Below, in pieces: positions 47,601 to 55,083 of a stretch of DNA of 64,000 nucleotides. Source of the stretch: Pseudomonas extremaustralis (lineage in GTDB: Bacteria > Pseudomonadota > Gammaproteobacteria > Pseudomonadales > Pseudomonadaceae); contig NZ_LT629689.1 in the NCBI RefSeq assembly GCF_900102035.1, positions 1,984,001 through 2,048,000 on the forward strand. Direction: 5' to 3'. Position numbers and translations under genes: made by a program. The notes beneath the pieces are model-generated. The model did not search any database, was not told the origin of the DNA, and saw only the letters and a list, made by a program, of their open reading frames with translations. Position 1 is the first letter of the stretch. Each line of letters starts with the position of its first letter.

Positions 47601-48137
47601 CGGTTTTTCAGCCTGAGCCGCCCAGGCCCATCGCCTCGAGCCCCTGCCAGCGTAGGTCGATTCGGTGTACTACTGCAGGTCACTTACCTCTCCGACCAAC
47701 ATTTCTATGAGTGCTTCCCCCGGCAATTGTTGATACGCCCACGGCGCGACCTCGACGCCCGCCAGCTCAAGCACGCCGTCGATACCGGCACCCGCCAGCC
47801 CTGGATGCGTTTCGACTGGGCAGCCTACGAACATGGGGACTGGCCGGCCGACCTCGCATCGCTCGAGGCGAACACCGATGTGCTGATCCGAGCATTCGGC
47901 AAAGACTTGCCCGAGGCGATTGAGGTTGCACCGCTGGACGCCCAGGGCCGACGCGTGCCACGCACCCTGGATTCGCCCCGCTCCCACGCATTGGCTCAGG
48001 CCCTCCTGTCCCATCTGTTGGAAGACGGCCTGGCCTTGCGTGAAAAGGCCAGGCAGCCGATCACGCTGGAAGAGGCCGTGAGCGAGCACGACCCCTGGGC
48101 CGACTTCCTGCGCAACATGGCGCTGAAATCCGGTTGA
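44652..48137 (+). CDS. Large protein of unknown function (1161 aa)
   Basis: This uninterrupted 1161-residue frame starts at ATG 44652 (MDDLYALAETWEPLPSD) with GGAG upstream; the frame could begin at TTG 44577, but that has no binding site. There is no signal peptide and no clear membrane helix. Landmarks are YLGPKSGTETITLALDL near residue 155, DWHADYYWGESVSWVR near 690, and a C-terminal HFYECFPRQLLIRPRRD near 1016 followed by MRFDWAAYEHGDWP. That last layout, an aromatic-ECFP segment then W-A-A-Y, recalls the ends of large pseudomonad toxin-like proteins, but I cannot assign a family. It stands alone between the npp operon and an araC-type gene. Confidence 0.85.
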   Translation: MDDLYALAETWEPLPSDSVLATTADPVYAYLSDTQALHAEGDKALIEQLINLLNTPPGAQLPPPSQPVPIAEQSMLGRWSGAFSKAINGKTFLAWAEPQGFDFNTLRVLDSRLHVTAHGQPKVFSLADESGWWALANPIIYISRLVDPTALGMPYLGPKSGTETITLALDLTLAFHGYPMPTNRLAAMTIVEELQALQGFPMFDDNGRGKSIIRAELTQQVRDCRQLADTLEPLIRDEQNFFALDIYRTRLHLTSDSRLARSLKEAAALLQAILDENGLGGTVQAPTNAHFDFKRKLICVLANDNGQAESTLVPALPDTRWDRLVLLGEQLGIHLYPAHSVSLVDALQAYAFERPLGREAISALIQRLRDKAVPAQPVILNTTRSFSELQRFRRYVGKLNDRHTLHRVLSQVIDDGNLHGPEGLERVMTADPDALLAVVKGAYSLLHRLTDDPDFLKVRTRERIDPDSHVLLSASGNIGAFGLDGIWKSLSEAIAEHDHLVQLKRALMKVAANTGGQLRTNDIVGLAQALKLYQLPLPSTLEDARTLLQRLEIPLPLPSGPGPYWRALTSVGAQPSAWTLSPFEREQILAISTEFMADRTGTLFGYLCQPLLDGKSAADVRAEADYLMMRLLASPTAQQLGQTLADALHWHGVHAADSSESGSRNALIFAALILSLDPQCDAQRTGINYLDWHADYYWGESVSWVRNHIETALGGAGEPLAALATHLILSEKSPHLLVRDIPDETPYLSSHTWVLFCQYVMHMEKITPGSSRQLSYAQIMFLAFSPPKGRWKTFLGSPQAAVPILDWAVVNGVLAPRPRYNLQAVNTAIDALNAQRTRLNGSLEAFAKPVVSLRETARDDLRRVYPDNPWLDAPILMWLPDNSPFSEDRHFEGIYTGPQHSFTDLHMADRLDVTSTTWHSSHATVKYQEMAKRFHLLGRIYNVFSQAFDQKLNQLKAAYRESICYWLSQLTLPRREALEYGHIRFFSLSRPGPSPRAPASVGRFGVLLQVTYLSDQHFYECFPRQLLIRPRRDLDARQLKHAVDTGTRQPWMRFDWAAYEHGDWPADLASLEANTDVLIRAFGKDLPEAIEVAPLDAQGRRVPRTLDSPRSHALAQALLSHLLEDGLALREKARQPITLEEAVSEHDPWADFLRNMALKSG

Positions 48138-48210
48138 GGCTTGAACACTCGCGGTTTTTGTATGAGGCTGCTACCCCGTTCATTCGATTCGCGCCAGGAA
48201 GCACTTACCC

Positions 48211-49086
48211 ATGACCGCCGCTACCGCTCCGTTGTTCTGGCGTGACCCGTCCCTTGCTTTCATCGAAGCGCGGACCATCGCCGACGGGCGCAAGGTGACC
48301 TACGCGCGTCACGCCCATGAGCATTTTTCCATCGGTGCGGTCACCCGCGGGCGCAGCTATTACCTCTATGGCGCGGACCGATTCGAGATCAGCGCTGGCA
48401 CGGTGGTGTTGATGAACCCCGGCGATGTGCATGCCTGCAACCCCATCGACAACGAGCGGTGGTCCTATCAGATGCTGTACATCGACACGCCCTGGCTCAC
48501 CGAGTTGCAGCACCAGTTGGGCTTCAGCACTGACCAGGGTTACCGGCCGTTCACCACGCCCTACACCCGCGACCCGGTGTTGTACCGAGGCCTGCTGGAG
48601 CTGTACCGGACCGTGGTGGATGAAAGGGCCGAGCACCTGCATAAGCAGAGCGTGCTGGTGAGTTACTTCACCGAGGTCCAGCAACGGCTGAACCCTTCGC
48701 CTATGCCGATGCGCGAGGTCAACCACAAGCTGGAACGGGCGGCCGAGTACATCCGTGAACATTGCACCCAAGCCCTGAGGCTGGAAGACATCTGCCTGGC
48801 GGCCGAACTGTCGCCGTCGTACCTGATCCGTGCCTTCAAACAGTATTACGGGCTCACACCCCATGCCTTCCTGGTCAACCAACGCATTCAGTTCGCTCGC
48901 GCCCAATTGCGCCAGGGCGAGCTGATCGCCGATGTCGCCCTCGCCGCCGGCTTCGCCGACCAGGCGCATTTCCAGCGCGCCTTCAAGCAGCATTTCGCCG
49001 CCACGCCGGGGCAATACCGCGAGGTACTCAAGCCATCAGCAAATAACCCACACTGGCCACCAGCAACGCGGCCATTGAGCGGTTGA
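48211..49086 (+). CDS. AraC family transcriptional regulator
   Basis: This 291-residue regulator has an N-terminal cupin-type sensor (HAHEHFSIGAVTRGRSYYLY, then GTVVLMNPGDVHACNP, about residues 27-75). The C-terminal double helix-turn-helix runs from about 180 to 280 (LEDICLAAELSPSYLIRAFKQYYGLTPHAFLV and IADVALAAGFADQAHFQRAFKQHFAATPGQYR). It converges on and overlaps a LysE-type exporter gene by 59 bases; AraC regulators commonly control a neighbouring LysE exporter, which makes that the likely target. Confidence 0.92.
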   Translation: MTAATAPLFWRDPSLAFIEARTIADGRKVTYARHAHEHFSIGAVTRGRSYYLYGADRFEISAGTVVLMNPGDVHACNPIDNERWSYQMLYIDTPWLTELQHQLGFSTDQGYRPFTTPYTRDPVLYRGLLELYRTVVDERAEHLHKQSVLVSYFTEVQQRLNPSPMPMREVNHKLERAAEYIREHCTQALRLEDICLAAELSPSYLIRAFKQYYGLTPHAFLVNQRIQFARAQLRQGELIADVALAAGFADQAHFQRAFKQHFAATPGQYREVLKPSANNPHWPPATRPLSG

Positions 49087-49615
49087 ACAGGCGTACACCC
49101 TGGGGGTTGCTCAGGTAGCGGCGCAAAAAGGTCCCGGCATAGGCCCAGCACGCCACCGACAGGTAGCAGATCACCAGGTAAAGGCCGGCAAACAACCAGA
49201 CCTGCCGCGCATCGCCGTCCGCCACGAACAGGCCCATCCCCGCCACGCACGCCAGCCACGCCTTGGGGTTGAGCCATTGCATGATCGCGCCGTAGAGCAT
49301 CGACGGTGCCGTCGCCGCGCCCTGCGCATCCAGCCGGCCATCATCCACCGCCAGTTTCCAGGCCATATAGAGTAAAAAGGCGACCCCGCCCCACTGGATC
49401 AACTGGGTCAACAAGGGCCAGCGCACCAACACCTCGTGCAAACCCAGGCCGATCAGTACCAGCAGCACGGTGAAGCCGACCGCGGCGCCGAACACGTGTT
49501 TCTGACTGGCGACAAACCCGAAGCGCGCCCCTGAACTCAGGGCGACCACATTGACCGGGCCCGGCGTGATGGACGTGGCCAGGGCGAAAGCGGCCATGGA
49601 GAGGATCAAGCTCAT
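49028..49615 (-). CDS. LysE/RhtB family amino-acid exporter
   Basis: This 195-residue inner-membrane protein has six predicted helices and the family start: MSLILSMAAFALATSITPGPVNVVALSSGARFGF, with the ITPGPVN motif at residues 16-22. The central QWLNPKAWLACVAGMG is also typical. It exports amino acids or related metabolites; the substrate is unknown. The stop codon lies inside the AraC-type gene on the other strand, so the two coding regions share 59 bases tail to tail. Confidence 0.9.
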   Translation of the reverse strand: MSLILSMAAFALATSITPGPVNVVALSSGARFGFVASQKHVFGAAVGFTVLLVLIGLGLHEVLVRWPLLTQLIQWGGVAFLLYMAWKLAVDDGRLDAQGAATAPSMLYGAIMQWLNPKAWLACVAGMGLFVADGDARQVWLFAGLYLVICYLSVACWAYAGTFLRRYLSNPQGVRLFNRSMAALLVASVGYLLMA

Positions 49616-49734
49616 TGCGGTTCCTTTTTGCTGTGGCTTTTGAAGACAGTGCCACAGTAAAACGGCGTGGCAACCGGGGTATTGAACAAAATACCCCTTT
49701 CACCACAAACCGCGCCCGAACGCGGGCCGGCTGC

Positions 49735-50364
49735 CTAGCGCTGCGAAGGAATACGGATATCGCCGTCGCGGCACTGGCTTTTCACGCTGCGTGGGCAACC
49801 GGCGAAGGCCAGGTCTTTGCTCAGGCACACGCGCACTTCCGACAACACCTTGCCTTTGCAGATCACCGCCAGGCCATGATTGCCCAGGCGCGGGTTGCTC
49901 TCGCGAAACAGCGCCTCGATTTCACGGGCCTGCAATGTCGGTGGCGTATTGAGCGGCTGCAATTGCGGCGGGATGGCCACCACTCCCAACGCCGCGTCCG
50001 TCTTCTCCAGGTACGCCAGCGGCTCAAGCCCGCTGCAGGTACCGTGCTTGGCCCACTCATGCTTGAGCAGCGCACGGGTCGGAAACAGTGCAGCGCCCTT
50101 GTCCATCTCTTCACGGCTCAATGCCGACTGCGGCGCACACGAAGCTGGCCACCCGCCCCGCGCATACTGCGGCCACAAGCCATGCAGTACGAAGCCATAG
50201 CCCTTGCCCGAACACTGTTCGTTGTCCGGGTGCGTCAGGCAAAAGGACGGCGACCACGACAACGACAACACATAGAAATCAAACTCCCCGGGCGTCCCTT
50301 GGTTACGCGGGCCCGCCATTGCACCCGTGGCCAGGACCAGCCACAACGTCATCCAGTATTTCAT
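49735..50364 (-). CDS. Ribonuclease T2 family enzyme (RNase I-like), periplasmic
   Basis: This 209-residue secreted RNase has signal peptide MKYWMTLWLVLATGAMA and both catalytic segments: CAS I FVLHGLWPQY near residue 61 and CAS II LLKHEWAKHGTCSG near 105, each with its histidine. Several cysteines (SFCLTHPDNEQC, ASCAPQ, CKG, CLSK, CPRSVKSQC) suggest disulfides. The start ATG at 50364 gives the proper signal peptide. The enzyme would degrade RNA in the periplasm. It is a single gene. Confidence 0.92.
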   Translation of the reverse strand: MKYWMTLWLVLATGAMAGPRNQGTPGEFDFYVLSLSWSPSFCLTHPDNEQCSGKGYGFVLHGLWPQYARGGWPASCAPQSALSREEMDKGAALFPTRALLKHEWAKHGTCSGLEPLAYLEKTDAALGVVAIPPQLQPLNTPPTLQAREIEALFRESNPRLGNHGLAVICKGKVLSEVRVCLSKDLAFAGCPRSVKSQCRDGDIRIPSQR

Positions 50365-50419
50365 GCCTCTACTCCTTGGAAAAAAACAGGTATATCGCGA
50401 CGACCCTGGGTGATGGGGG

Positions 50420-50710
50420 TTACGTTGTAGCCCCTTGTCCATGATCCGATCGGTCTTCAACGCCTCGCGGGTCTCGCCTTCGAGCCGCATTGGCTGCCGC
50501 ATAAACGCGCACGGTGTCCTCGCCTCGCCCCATCACGGCCACCAGGGTCGGCCCTGGCGCTTTATGGAAAGCAGGTCCACTCTCTAATTTAGTGACGCAG
50601 CCCCAACCGACCACGTCCCAACAGACGGTGTTCATCTGCATTACTCGTCCGTTTTCAACAATCCGGCAGTATCCACATACCCACCCCAGGCTGCCACAGC
50701 CACTTAGCAT
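50420..50710 (-). pseudogene. Possible lipoprotein gene remnant (96 codons)
   Basis: The frame from 50710 reads MLSGCGSLGWVCGYCRIVEN and, later, APGPTLVAVMGRGEDTVRVY, which looks like protein rather than noise. The lipobox-like LSGC sits at residue 2-5 with no room for a signal peptide, and a stop codon lies nine codons upstream. It may be a lipoprotein gene that lost its 5' end, a gene with a non-standard start, or chance. The rest of 50365-50762 shows nothing I can support. Confidence 0.3.
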
Positions 50711-50762
50711 GACAATTGCATTGCACTTTTATGACAGCCATCCCACTGCGGGGACACAGACG

Positions 50763-51125
50763 ATGAAAATCAGGGCAACGGTCATTTGCGAACACGAGGG
50801 GCGTATCCTCTTCGTGCGCAAGGCCAGATCGAAATGGGCATTGCCGGGCGGCAAGGTCGAACGGGACGAACGTCCGGTCGGCGCGGCCGAACGGGAGCTG
50901 GAAGAAGAAACCGGGTTGAATGTGGATGGGTTGCTGTACCTGCAAGAACTGAAGGCCAGCGACACCGTGCACCACGTCTTTGAGGCGTCGGTGGTCAACG
51001 TTCGTGAGGCACGGCCCTGCAACGAGATCGTCGACTGCCAGTGGCATCCCTATGGCGCCGTGGACGAACTGAATGCCACCGATGTCACCAAGCGCATCGT
51101 CAAATCCTTTCTGCGTCGCCTGTAG
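50763..51125 (+). CDS. Nudix hydrolase
   Basis: This 120-residue enzyme has a complete Nudix box, GGKVERDERPVGAAERELEE followed by ETGL (about residues 34-57), which fits GX5EX7REUXEEXGU exactly. It hydrolyses nucleoside diphosphates linked to another group. The substrate is unknown; the compact size resembles MutT/NudG-type housekeepers. The frame extends upstream to 50514, but the conserved part starts at MKIRATVICEHEGRIL. It is a single gene. Confidence 0.9.
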   Translation: MKIRATVICEHEGRILFVRKARSKWALPGGKVERDERPVGAAERELEEETGLNVDGLLYLQELKASDTVHHVFEASVVNVREARPCNEIVDCQWHPYGAVDELNATDVTKRIVKSFLRRL

Positions 51126-51277
51126 CTGCAACCCTCGCTCCACCCGCCCCCTGGCAGCGTGCCGATGCGTCCCCACTGGATAGACAAACACCTGTCAAGT
51201 CTGACAGTAGACCGCTCAATACCACCGGCTTAGTGTCGTAGATGACCGTTCTACTTTCATTGAAAGGACAGCCTGCG

Positions 51278-51817
51278 ATGAAACAACTTTTCGAATTCAA
51301 ACACGTGCACGGCGACGATAAGGCGACTGAAGTGTCGATGTCGCGCCTGAGCGATGAAAACAACGATCTTGAGCATCCCGACCACACGGTTCGCTTGTCT
51401 TCACTCGACAACAACGGGACGTATAGAGCACCCAATCTCGATGAGGTGGAAGACGTCGACGGGGACGATGACCGTGACAAGGATGACGTTTCCTACTATG
51501 AACTCGCCGCAAAACTGGTAACGGCTCTGGTTACCCTGAGCTCGGTGGGTCAGCAAAAGCGATTTGAGCGCGTGTTGATCATGTTCAAGCCTGGCTCGGA
51601 AACGGACATCGATATCTTGCACTTCAAACCCGGAAACACAGACATCTCTGCACCAGACTATGTGGTGACGGCAACGAACCCCGACCGTTTCAGAAACTAT
51701 CGCACGATCAAAAATCCGATAGACGCAGATGGTGACGGCGACGTCGACAGCGACGACAGCCTGATCTACAGGAAACTGGCGACGTCGTTCGCGTCAATGA
51801 GGGATCTGCGGCCATAG
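51278..51817 (+). CDS. Unknown protein with two dockerin-like calcium loops
   Basis: This 179-residue acidic protein has no signal peptide. It has two segments resembling dockerin/EF-hand loops: DVDGDDDRDKDDVSYYELA near residues 62-80, each followed by a hydrophobic helix (AKLVTALVTL), and DADGDGDVDSDDSLIYRKLA near 150-169. The second fits the dockerin pattern D-x-D-G-D-G-x-V-[DN]-S-x-D very well. Calcium binding is therefore likely by analogy. AAGGACAG eight bases upstream supports ATG 51278. A 6-bp inverted repeat CTGTCA/TGACAG at 51192-51207 could be an operator. No partner gene is evident. Confidence 0.75.
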   Translation: MKQLFEFKHVHGDDKATEVSMSRLSDENNDLEHPDHTVRLSSLDNNGTYRAPNLDEVEDVDGDDDRDKDDVSYYELAAKLVTALVTLSSVGQQKRFERVLIMFKPGSETDIDILHFKPGNTDISAPDYVVTATNPDRFRNYRTIKNPIDADGDGDVDSDDSLIYRKLATSFASMRDLRP

Positions 51818-51897
51818 CGGGTCATCGGCGTTCCGCCGTTCGACCCAGGGCCGGCGAATACAGCAGTGGCTGTCGCTATGGCTGCAACCGATCAAAC

Positions 51898-52641
51898 CTA
51901 GCGATAGCCCTGCTCAAGAAGCTCCTTCTCATGGTCCTTTTCCCGCTCGACTCTATGTCGCTCCGCGATCTTCCTGTCGCACTCCTCTTTACTCCTGTCG
52001 TCCCCGGGAAAGTACGTGCAGTCCGAAAACCCCCGGCCTTTGGACAAGACCACCACCGCCACCACCACGGGGATCGCGATAGCCAGAACCGCCAGCGTCC
52101 AGCCGATGGAATGGGTGAATTCGACTTTGCGCGGATAAGCCTGCCCTGACTGCGACGGCCCGGACTGCAATGTGGCCCACAGTGTGTAGCGATACGCTTG
52201 GCCGTCTGCCCCAGGTACGGTAAATCGCTTGCAAGCATCTAGCGCATGGACGGCCCGATAATCCCCTGGTTGCCGAGTATTGAAGTCGGCCAGCACGGCG
52301 TTGAGTTCGGCCTCTTCCGCCTGTTGGGCGAGCTGGCATTGCGGCTCCGAGAGATAGCCCTTGCTGGTTTTACTCACCGTATCCACCCACCACTCGGAAT
52401 CGATATAGAGCCCCAGCACACCGCCATCCGGTGCGGCTTTCAAGTACAGCCGAAGGGAGTCGTCAAAGAGGTGAGTGGTGCGCACCAACGCATCGAACTG
52501 CTGGCTGGTCATGGTCTGGTAAAGGGTGTAGCCATAGACCTCAGGCCCCATGACTGTCGGCCGGACCGGCGCCGACACACAACCACCCAGCGACGACGTG
52601 ATGATCGCCACACTCAATACAGCGCACAGCATCCTTTGCAT
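51898..52641 (-). CDS. Lipoprotein of unknown function with C-terminal membrane helix
   Basis: This 247-residue protein has a lipoprotein signal peptide (MQRMLCAVLSVAIITSSLGGC, with C21 the lipidated cysteine) and a second hydrophobic helix near residues 180-200 (IGWTLAVLAIAIPVVVAVVVL). A charged tail follows (SKEECDRKIAERHRVEREKD). A lipoprotein with a second span is unusual. The body has GPEVYGYTLYQTMTSQQFDAL, which I do not recognise. It is a single gene; the sigma-factor operon upstream is in the same direction but 108 bases away. Confidence 0.75.
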   Translation of the reverse strand: MQRMLCAVLSVAIITSSLGGCVSAPVRPTVMGPEVYGYTLYQTMTSQQFDALVRTTHLFDDSLRLYLKAAPDGGVLGLYIDSEWWVDTVSKTSKGYLSEPQCQLAQQAEEAELNAVLADFNTRQPGDYRAVHALDACKRFTVPGADGQAYRYTLWATLQSGPSQSGQAYPRKVEFTHSIGWTLAVLAIAIPVVVAVVVLSKGRGFSDCTYFPGDDRSKEECDRKIAERHRVEREKDHEKELLEQGYR

Positions 52642-52749
52642 GAAGCGTCCCTAGGCAGACGGGCGGCTGAGCAGCCAGGCGCCGGAATGCGCCCGGTCCC
52701 GCCGCTGTTTCGGCGCGGTGGCCCGAAACATTAATCTCCCGCTGGCGAC

Positions 52750-53235
52750 TCACGACCGTGGCTTGTCGCCTGCCGACTTCATTTGAGCTTTCGCCTGCCC
52801 GCGCAGGTACAAGGCTTCCACCAGTTTCTGCCGCTCATCCACTGGCAAGGTACTGGCAAATTGCGCGAGGGTGCTGTCCACCAGCCCCCTGAGCGCCATG
52901 TCCGCCTCCCGCGCCTTGGCCAACTCGGCCACCAGCACATCGCGGTCCAGGGTCGGCGCTTCCAATTGTTTGATCACCCCCAACCGCGCTTCACGCCCGG
53001 CCATGATCAGCGGCTGGCTGTCGTCGCGATTGTGGCGCAGCAGTTGGCGCAGCTCCCTGCGCCGCTCCACAGGCAACTTGACCATGGCCTGACGCAGACC
53101 GTGCTGGTTGACCGCCACTTCGACCGGCTTGGCGCTGGCCATCCAGTGGTAGAGCCCACCGCCGACCCCGCCGAGCAAAAACACATTGAGTACGACCGAC
53201 ACAAACAACCACGGCTTGAGGGATTTGCCTGTCAT
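52750..53235 (-). CDS. Periplasmic heavy-metal-sensor-like protein (CnrX/Spy/CpxP type)
   Basis: This 161-residue protein has one N-terminal membrane anchor (LKPWLFVSVVLNVFLLGGVGGGLYHW, about residues 6-31) and an all-helical periplasmic domain rich in arginine and leucine with the LPVERRRELRQLLRHNR motif. It contains the paired LTxxQ-like element as LPVDERQKLVEAL. CnrX-type sensors hold a membrane anti-sigma factor and release it when a signal binds. Its ATG overlaps the stop of the anti-sigma gene (ATGA). A metal signal is possible but not shown; the few histidines argue for caution. Confidence 0.8.
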   Translation of the reverse strand: MTGKSLKPWLFVSVVLNVFLLGGVGGGLYHWMASAKPVEVAVNQHGLRQAMVKLPVERRRELRQLLRHNRDDSQPLIMAGREARLGVIKQLEAPTLDRDVLVAELAKAREADMALRGLVDSTLAQFASTLPVDERQKLVEALYLRGQAKAQMKSAGDKPRS

Positions 53236-53663
53236 TGCTCGGTTTCCTCGGCGTTGACGGTGAACACGACTTCCGCGTCGCCTTGATCGAAGACGCTGGG
53301 CAGTACATCGGAGGACATCAAGGGCAGCGGCACGCTCATGGACGCCACCAGCATACCGGTGACGATGCCGGCGATACCCACGCCCACAAGACCGGCGGGT
53401 GACAGCCAACGGGCGTAACGCGACCACCAGGATGCGCGGCGCGGCGCGGATTGGCAGATCTGCCTGGCCAATGCCGGGTCAGCGCCTGCCCATTGATGGC
53501 TGTCCAACTGGCTGTCGAGCCAGCGCGCCTGGTGCAAGGCTTCGCGCGCGCGCCCATCGCCGCCGTCGAGCAACGCCTGGGCCGCCGGCCGTTCGTTGGC
53601 CGGCCAGCGTTGCAGGTCCGCCCCGTAGGCATCGGCCAGGTATGCAAAGCGTTCAGGTGTCAT
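53232..53663 (-). CDS. Membrane anti-sigma factor
   Basis: This 143-residue protein has a cytoplasmic N-terminal helical part (FAYLADAYGADLQRWPANER) for sigma binding, one membrane helix (LSPAGLVGVGIAGIVTGMLVA, about residues 87-107) and a short periplasmic tail. That layout is typical of ECF anti-sigma factors. The gene overlaps both neighbours by ATGA, between the sigma factor and the CnrX-like sensor, which strongly supports the role. It has no zinc-binding HxxxCxxC motif. Confidence 0.85.
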   Translation of the reverse strand: MTPERFAYLADAYGADLQRWPANERPAAQALLDGGDGRAREALHQARWLDSQLDSHQWAGADPALARQICQSAPRRASWWSRYARWLSPAGLVGVGIAGIVTGMLVASMSVPLPLMSSDVLPSVFDQGDAEVVFTVNAEETEQ

Positions 53664-54238
53664 GGTGTTCTCCTTCCTGGGCGGGCAAGCCCGGGTGTAT
53701 CGGCCAGTTGCCTGCGCAACTGGCGTCGGGCCCGCGACAGCAGGCTCTCCAATGCCTCGACGCTGATATTCATCAGCGCTGCGGCGTCGATGTTCGACAG
53801 CTCCTGGTAATACTGCAGCACAATGGCTTCGCGCTGGCGCTCGGGCAAGGCCGCCAATGCGGCGGCCATGCGTGCGCTGCGGTCCAGGCTTTCCAACTGT
53901 TCGTCCGGTGACGGCGCGCTGTCCACCGGTTCCAACGCTTGCTCATCGCTCAACGGCTGCTCCTTGCGCCGGCGCAGGCGGTCGTGGCACAGGTTGAGGG
54001 CGACCCGGTGCAGCCAGGTATCGAAACGCGCCTCGCCACTGCGCCAGTGGGCGGCCTGGCGCCAAATGCGCAGGAAGCTTTCCTGGGCCACATCCTTGGC
54101 TTCGTCCGCATCCCCCAGGAGCCGACCGGCCAGCGCGAGCAAACGTGGAAGCTTGCGCGTCACCATTTCGTTGACAGCGGCAGGTTCGTTGTTGCCGATG
54201 CGGGCCAGCAGCTCAACATCTGGATCAAGGTCTTTCAA
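53660..54238 (-). CDS. ECF-family RNA polymerase sigma factor
   Basis: This 192-residue sigma factor has region 2 with DEAKDVAQESFLRIWRQAAHW near residues 44-65 and RFDTWLHRVALNLCHDRLRR. Region 4 has ALAALPERQREAIVLQYYQE and the helix-turn-helix NIDAAALMNISVEALESLLSRARR, near 128-170. The start is TTG at 54238, since a TGA stop lies directly before it in frame. The next two genes are its anti-sigma factor and a CnrX-like sensor, and the order suggests autoregulation. The region 4 sequence is not of the FecI iron-starvation type. Confidence 0.9.
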   Translation of the reverse strand: MKDLDPDVELLARIGNNEPAAVNEMVTRKLPRLLALAGRLLGDADEAKDVAQESFLRIWRQAAHWRSGEARFDTWLHRVALNLCHDRLRRRKEQPLSDEQALEPVDSAPSPDEQLESLDRSARMAAALAALPERQREAIVLQYYQELSNIDAAALMNISVEALESLLSRARRQLRRQLADTPGLARPGRRTP

Positions 54239-54269
54239 TCAGGGAATTCTCAGGGCCAGGGCTCTCGTT

Positions 54270-54581
54270 TCAGCGGGACCAATGCCCTTCGCGCCAATAC
54301 CAGTTGGGGCCATGGGCTTCCCAATGGCCAGGCCTCCAACGTGCGTTGCGCATCACCGGCTGCCAGTGCCCCGGCACCCAGGCGTAGCCACGCCCCTCCC
54401 AGCGCCAATGCCCACGGTCCCAGGCGTAGCCGGGGCGTTCGACGGGGACCATCTCCATACGCGGCGGCGGTGGTGCCTGCTGAATGATGATCTCGGGCTG
54501 GGCAAACGTCGGGGTACTGACAAACGCGGCCAGGGCCAGCGGGGCAAGCAAGACAAAACGCAATGTGGCCAGGGGTCTCAT
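54270..54581 (-). CDS. YXWGXW-repeat periplasmic protein
   Basis: This 103-residue protein has a signal peptide (MRPLATLRFVLLAPLALAAFVSTPTFAQ) and tandem aromatic repeats of the YXWGXW type: YAWDRGHWRW, YAWVPGHWQP, RWRPGHWEAH and NWYWREGHWS. This family is thought to be surface or periplasmic in cell envelope stress, with no known biochemistry. The frame could run up to 54701, but the signal peptide places the start at ATG 54581. It lies 31 bases upstream of the sigma-factor gene in the same direction and could be its regulon member or part of the operon. Confidence 0.88.
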   Translation of the reverse strand: MRPLATLRFVLLAPLALAAFVSTPTFAQPEIIIQQAPPPPRMEMVPVERPGYAWDRGHWRWEGRGYAWVPGHWQPVMRNARWRPGHWEAHGPNWYWREGHWSR

Positions 54582-54796
54582 GGCAACTCCTTCATGCAAC
54601 GAACGAAAATGCAGGTTGCTGATGGGTTGAACGGTGGGTGCATGAAAATCCGTCGCGGGGGGCGCGAATTTATTTCTCGACGGCAGTATTGCCCAGCGCA
54701 TGCCGGCGCTTGATGAAATATCTGAAAGCTTCGCGACGGATTTATCCGCGTGGCCACGTTGAAGGATTAACGCCGCTCACTCCAAGAGGAAACACC

Positions 54797-54937
54797 ATGT
54801 ACCGTCGTCTTACCCTGCTGGTTGCCGCCTTGCTGATCGCCAGCCTCAGCGGTTGCATCATCCTGCCGGAGCATCGCCATTGCTGCTGGCGTTATTACGG
54901 TGCGCTCGAGACGCCCACCCAGACTGTCAACGGCTAG
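54797..54937 (+). CDS. Small lipoprotein (46 aa)
   Basis: The 46-residue product begins MYRRLTLLVAALLIASLSGC with a complete lipoprotein signal and lipobox LSGC; lipidation is at residue 20. The mature peptide IILPEHRHCCWRYYGALETP is only 27 residues long, with a Cys-Cys pair. AGAGGAAACACC precedes the ATG. It is divergent from the YXWGXW gene, and the 215-base space between them probably holds both promoters. Function is unknown. Confidence 0.75.
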   Translation: MYRRLTLLVAALLIASLSGCIILPEHRHCCWRYYGALETPTQTVNG

Positions 54938-55083
54938 CCCGCCGAGGCACAGAGGTCAGCAGCAGGTCGACGCCGGGATGCCGGTCATCCGACCTCTCGT
55001 CTGCTGACCCGGCCGACGCTTGACTCCAGGCGTCGTTCACAAGACACTGTTGGCACTTAGCCATCACTCCCGAGTCGTCCGTC

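Noticed and set aside
50514..50762. N-terminal extension of the Nudix protein
   Set aside because: The 83 extra residues are low in family similarity and contain no conserved motif; the Nudix fold begins at the ATG at 50763.
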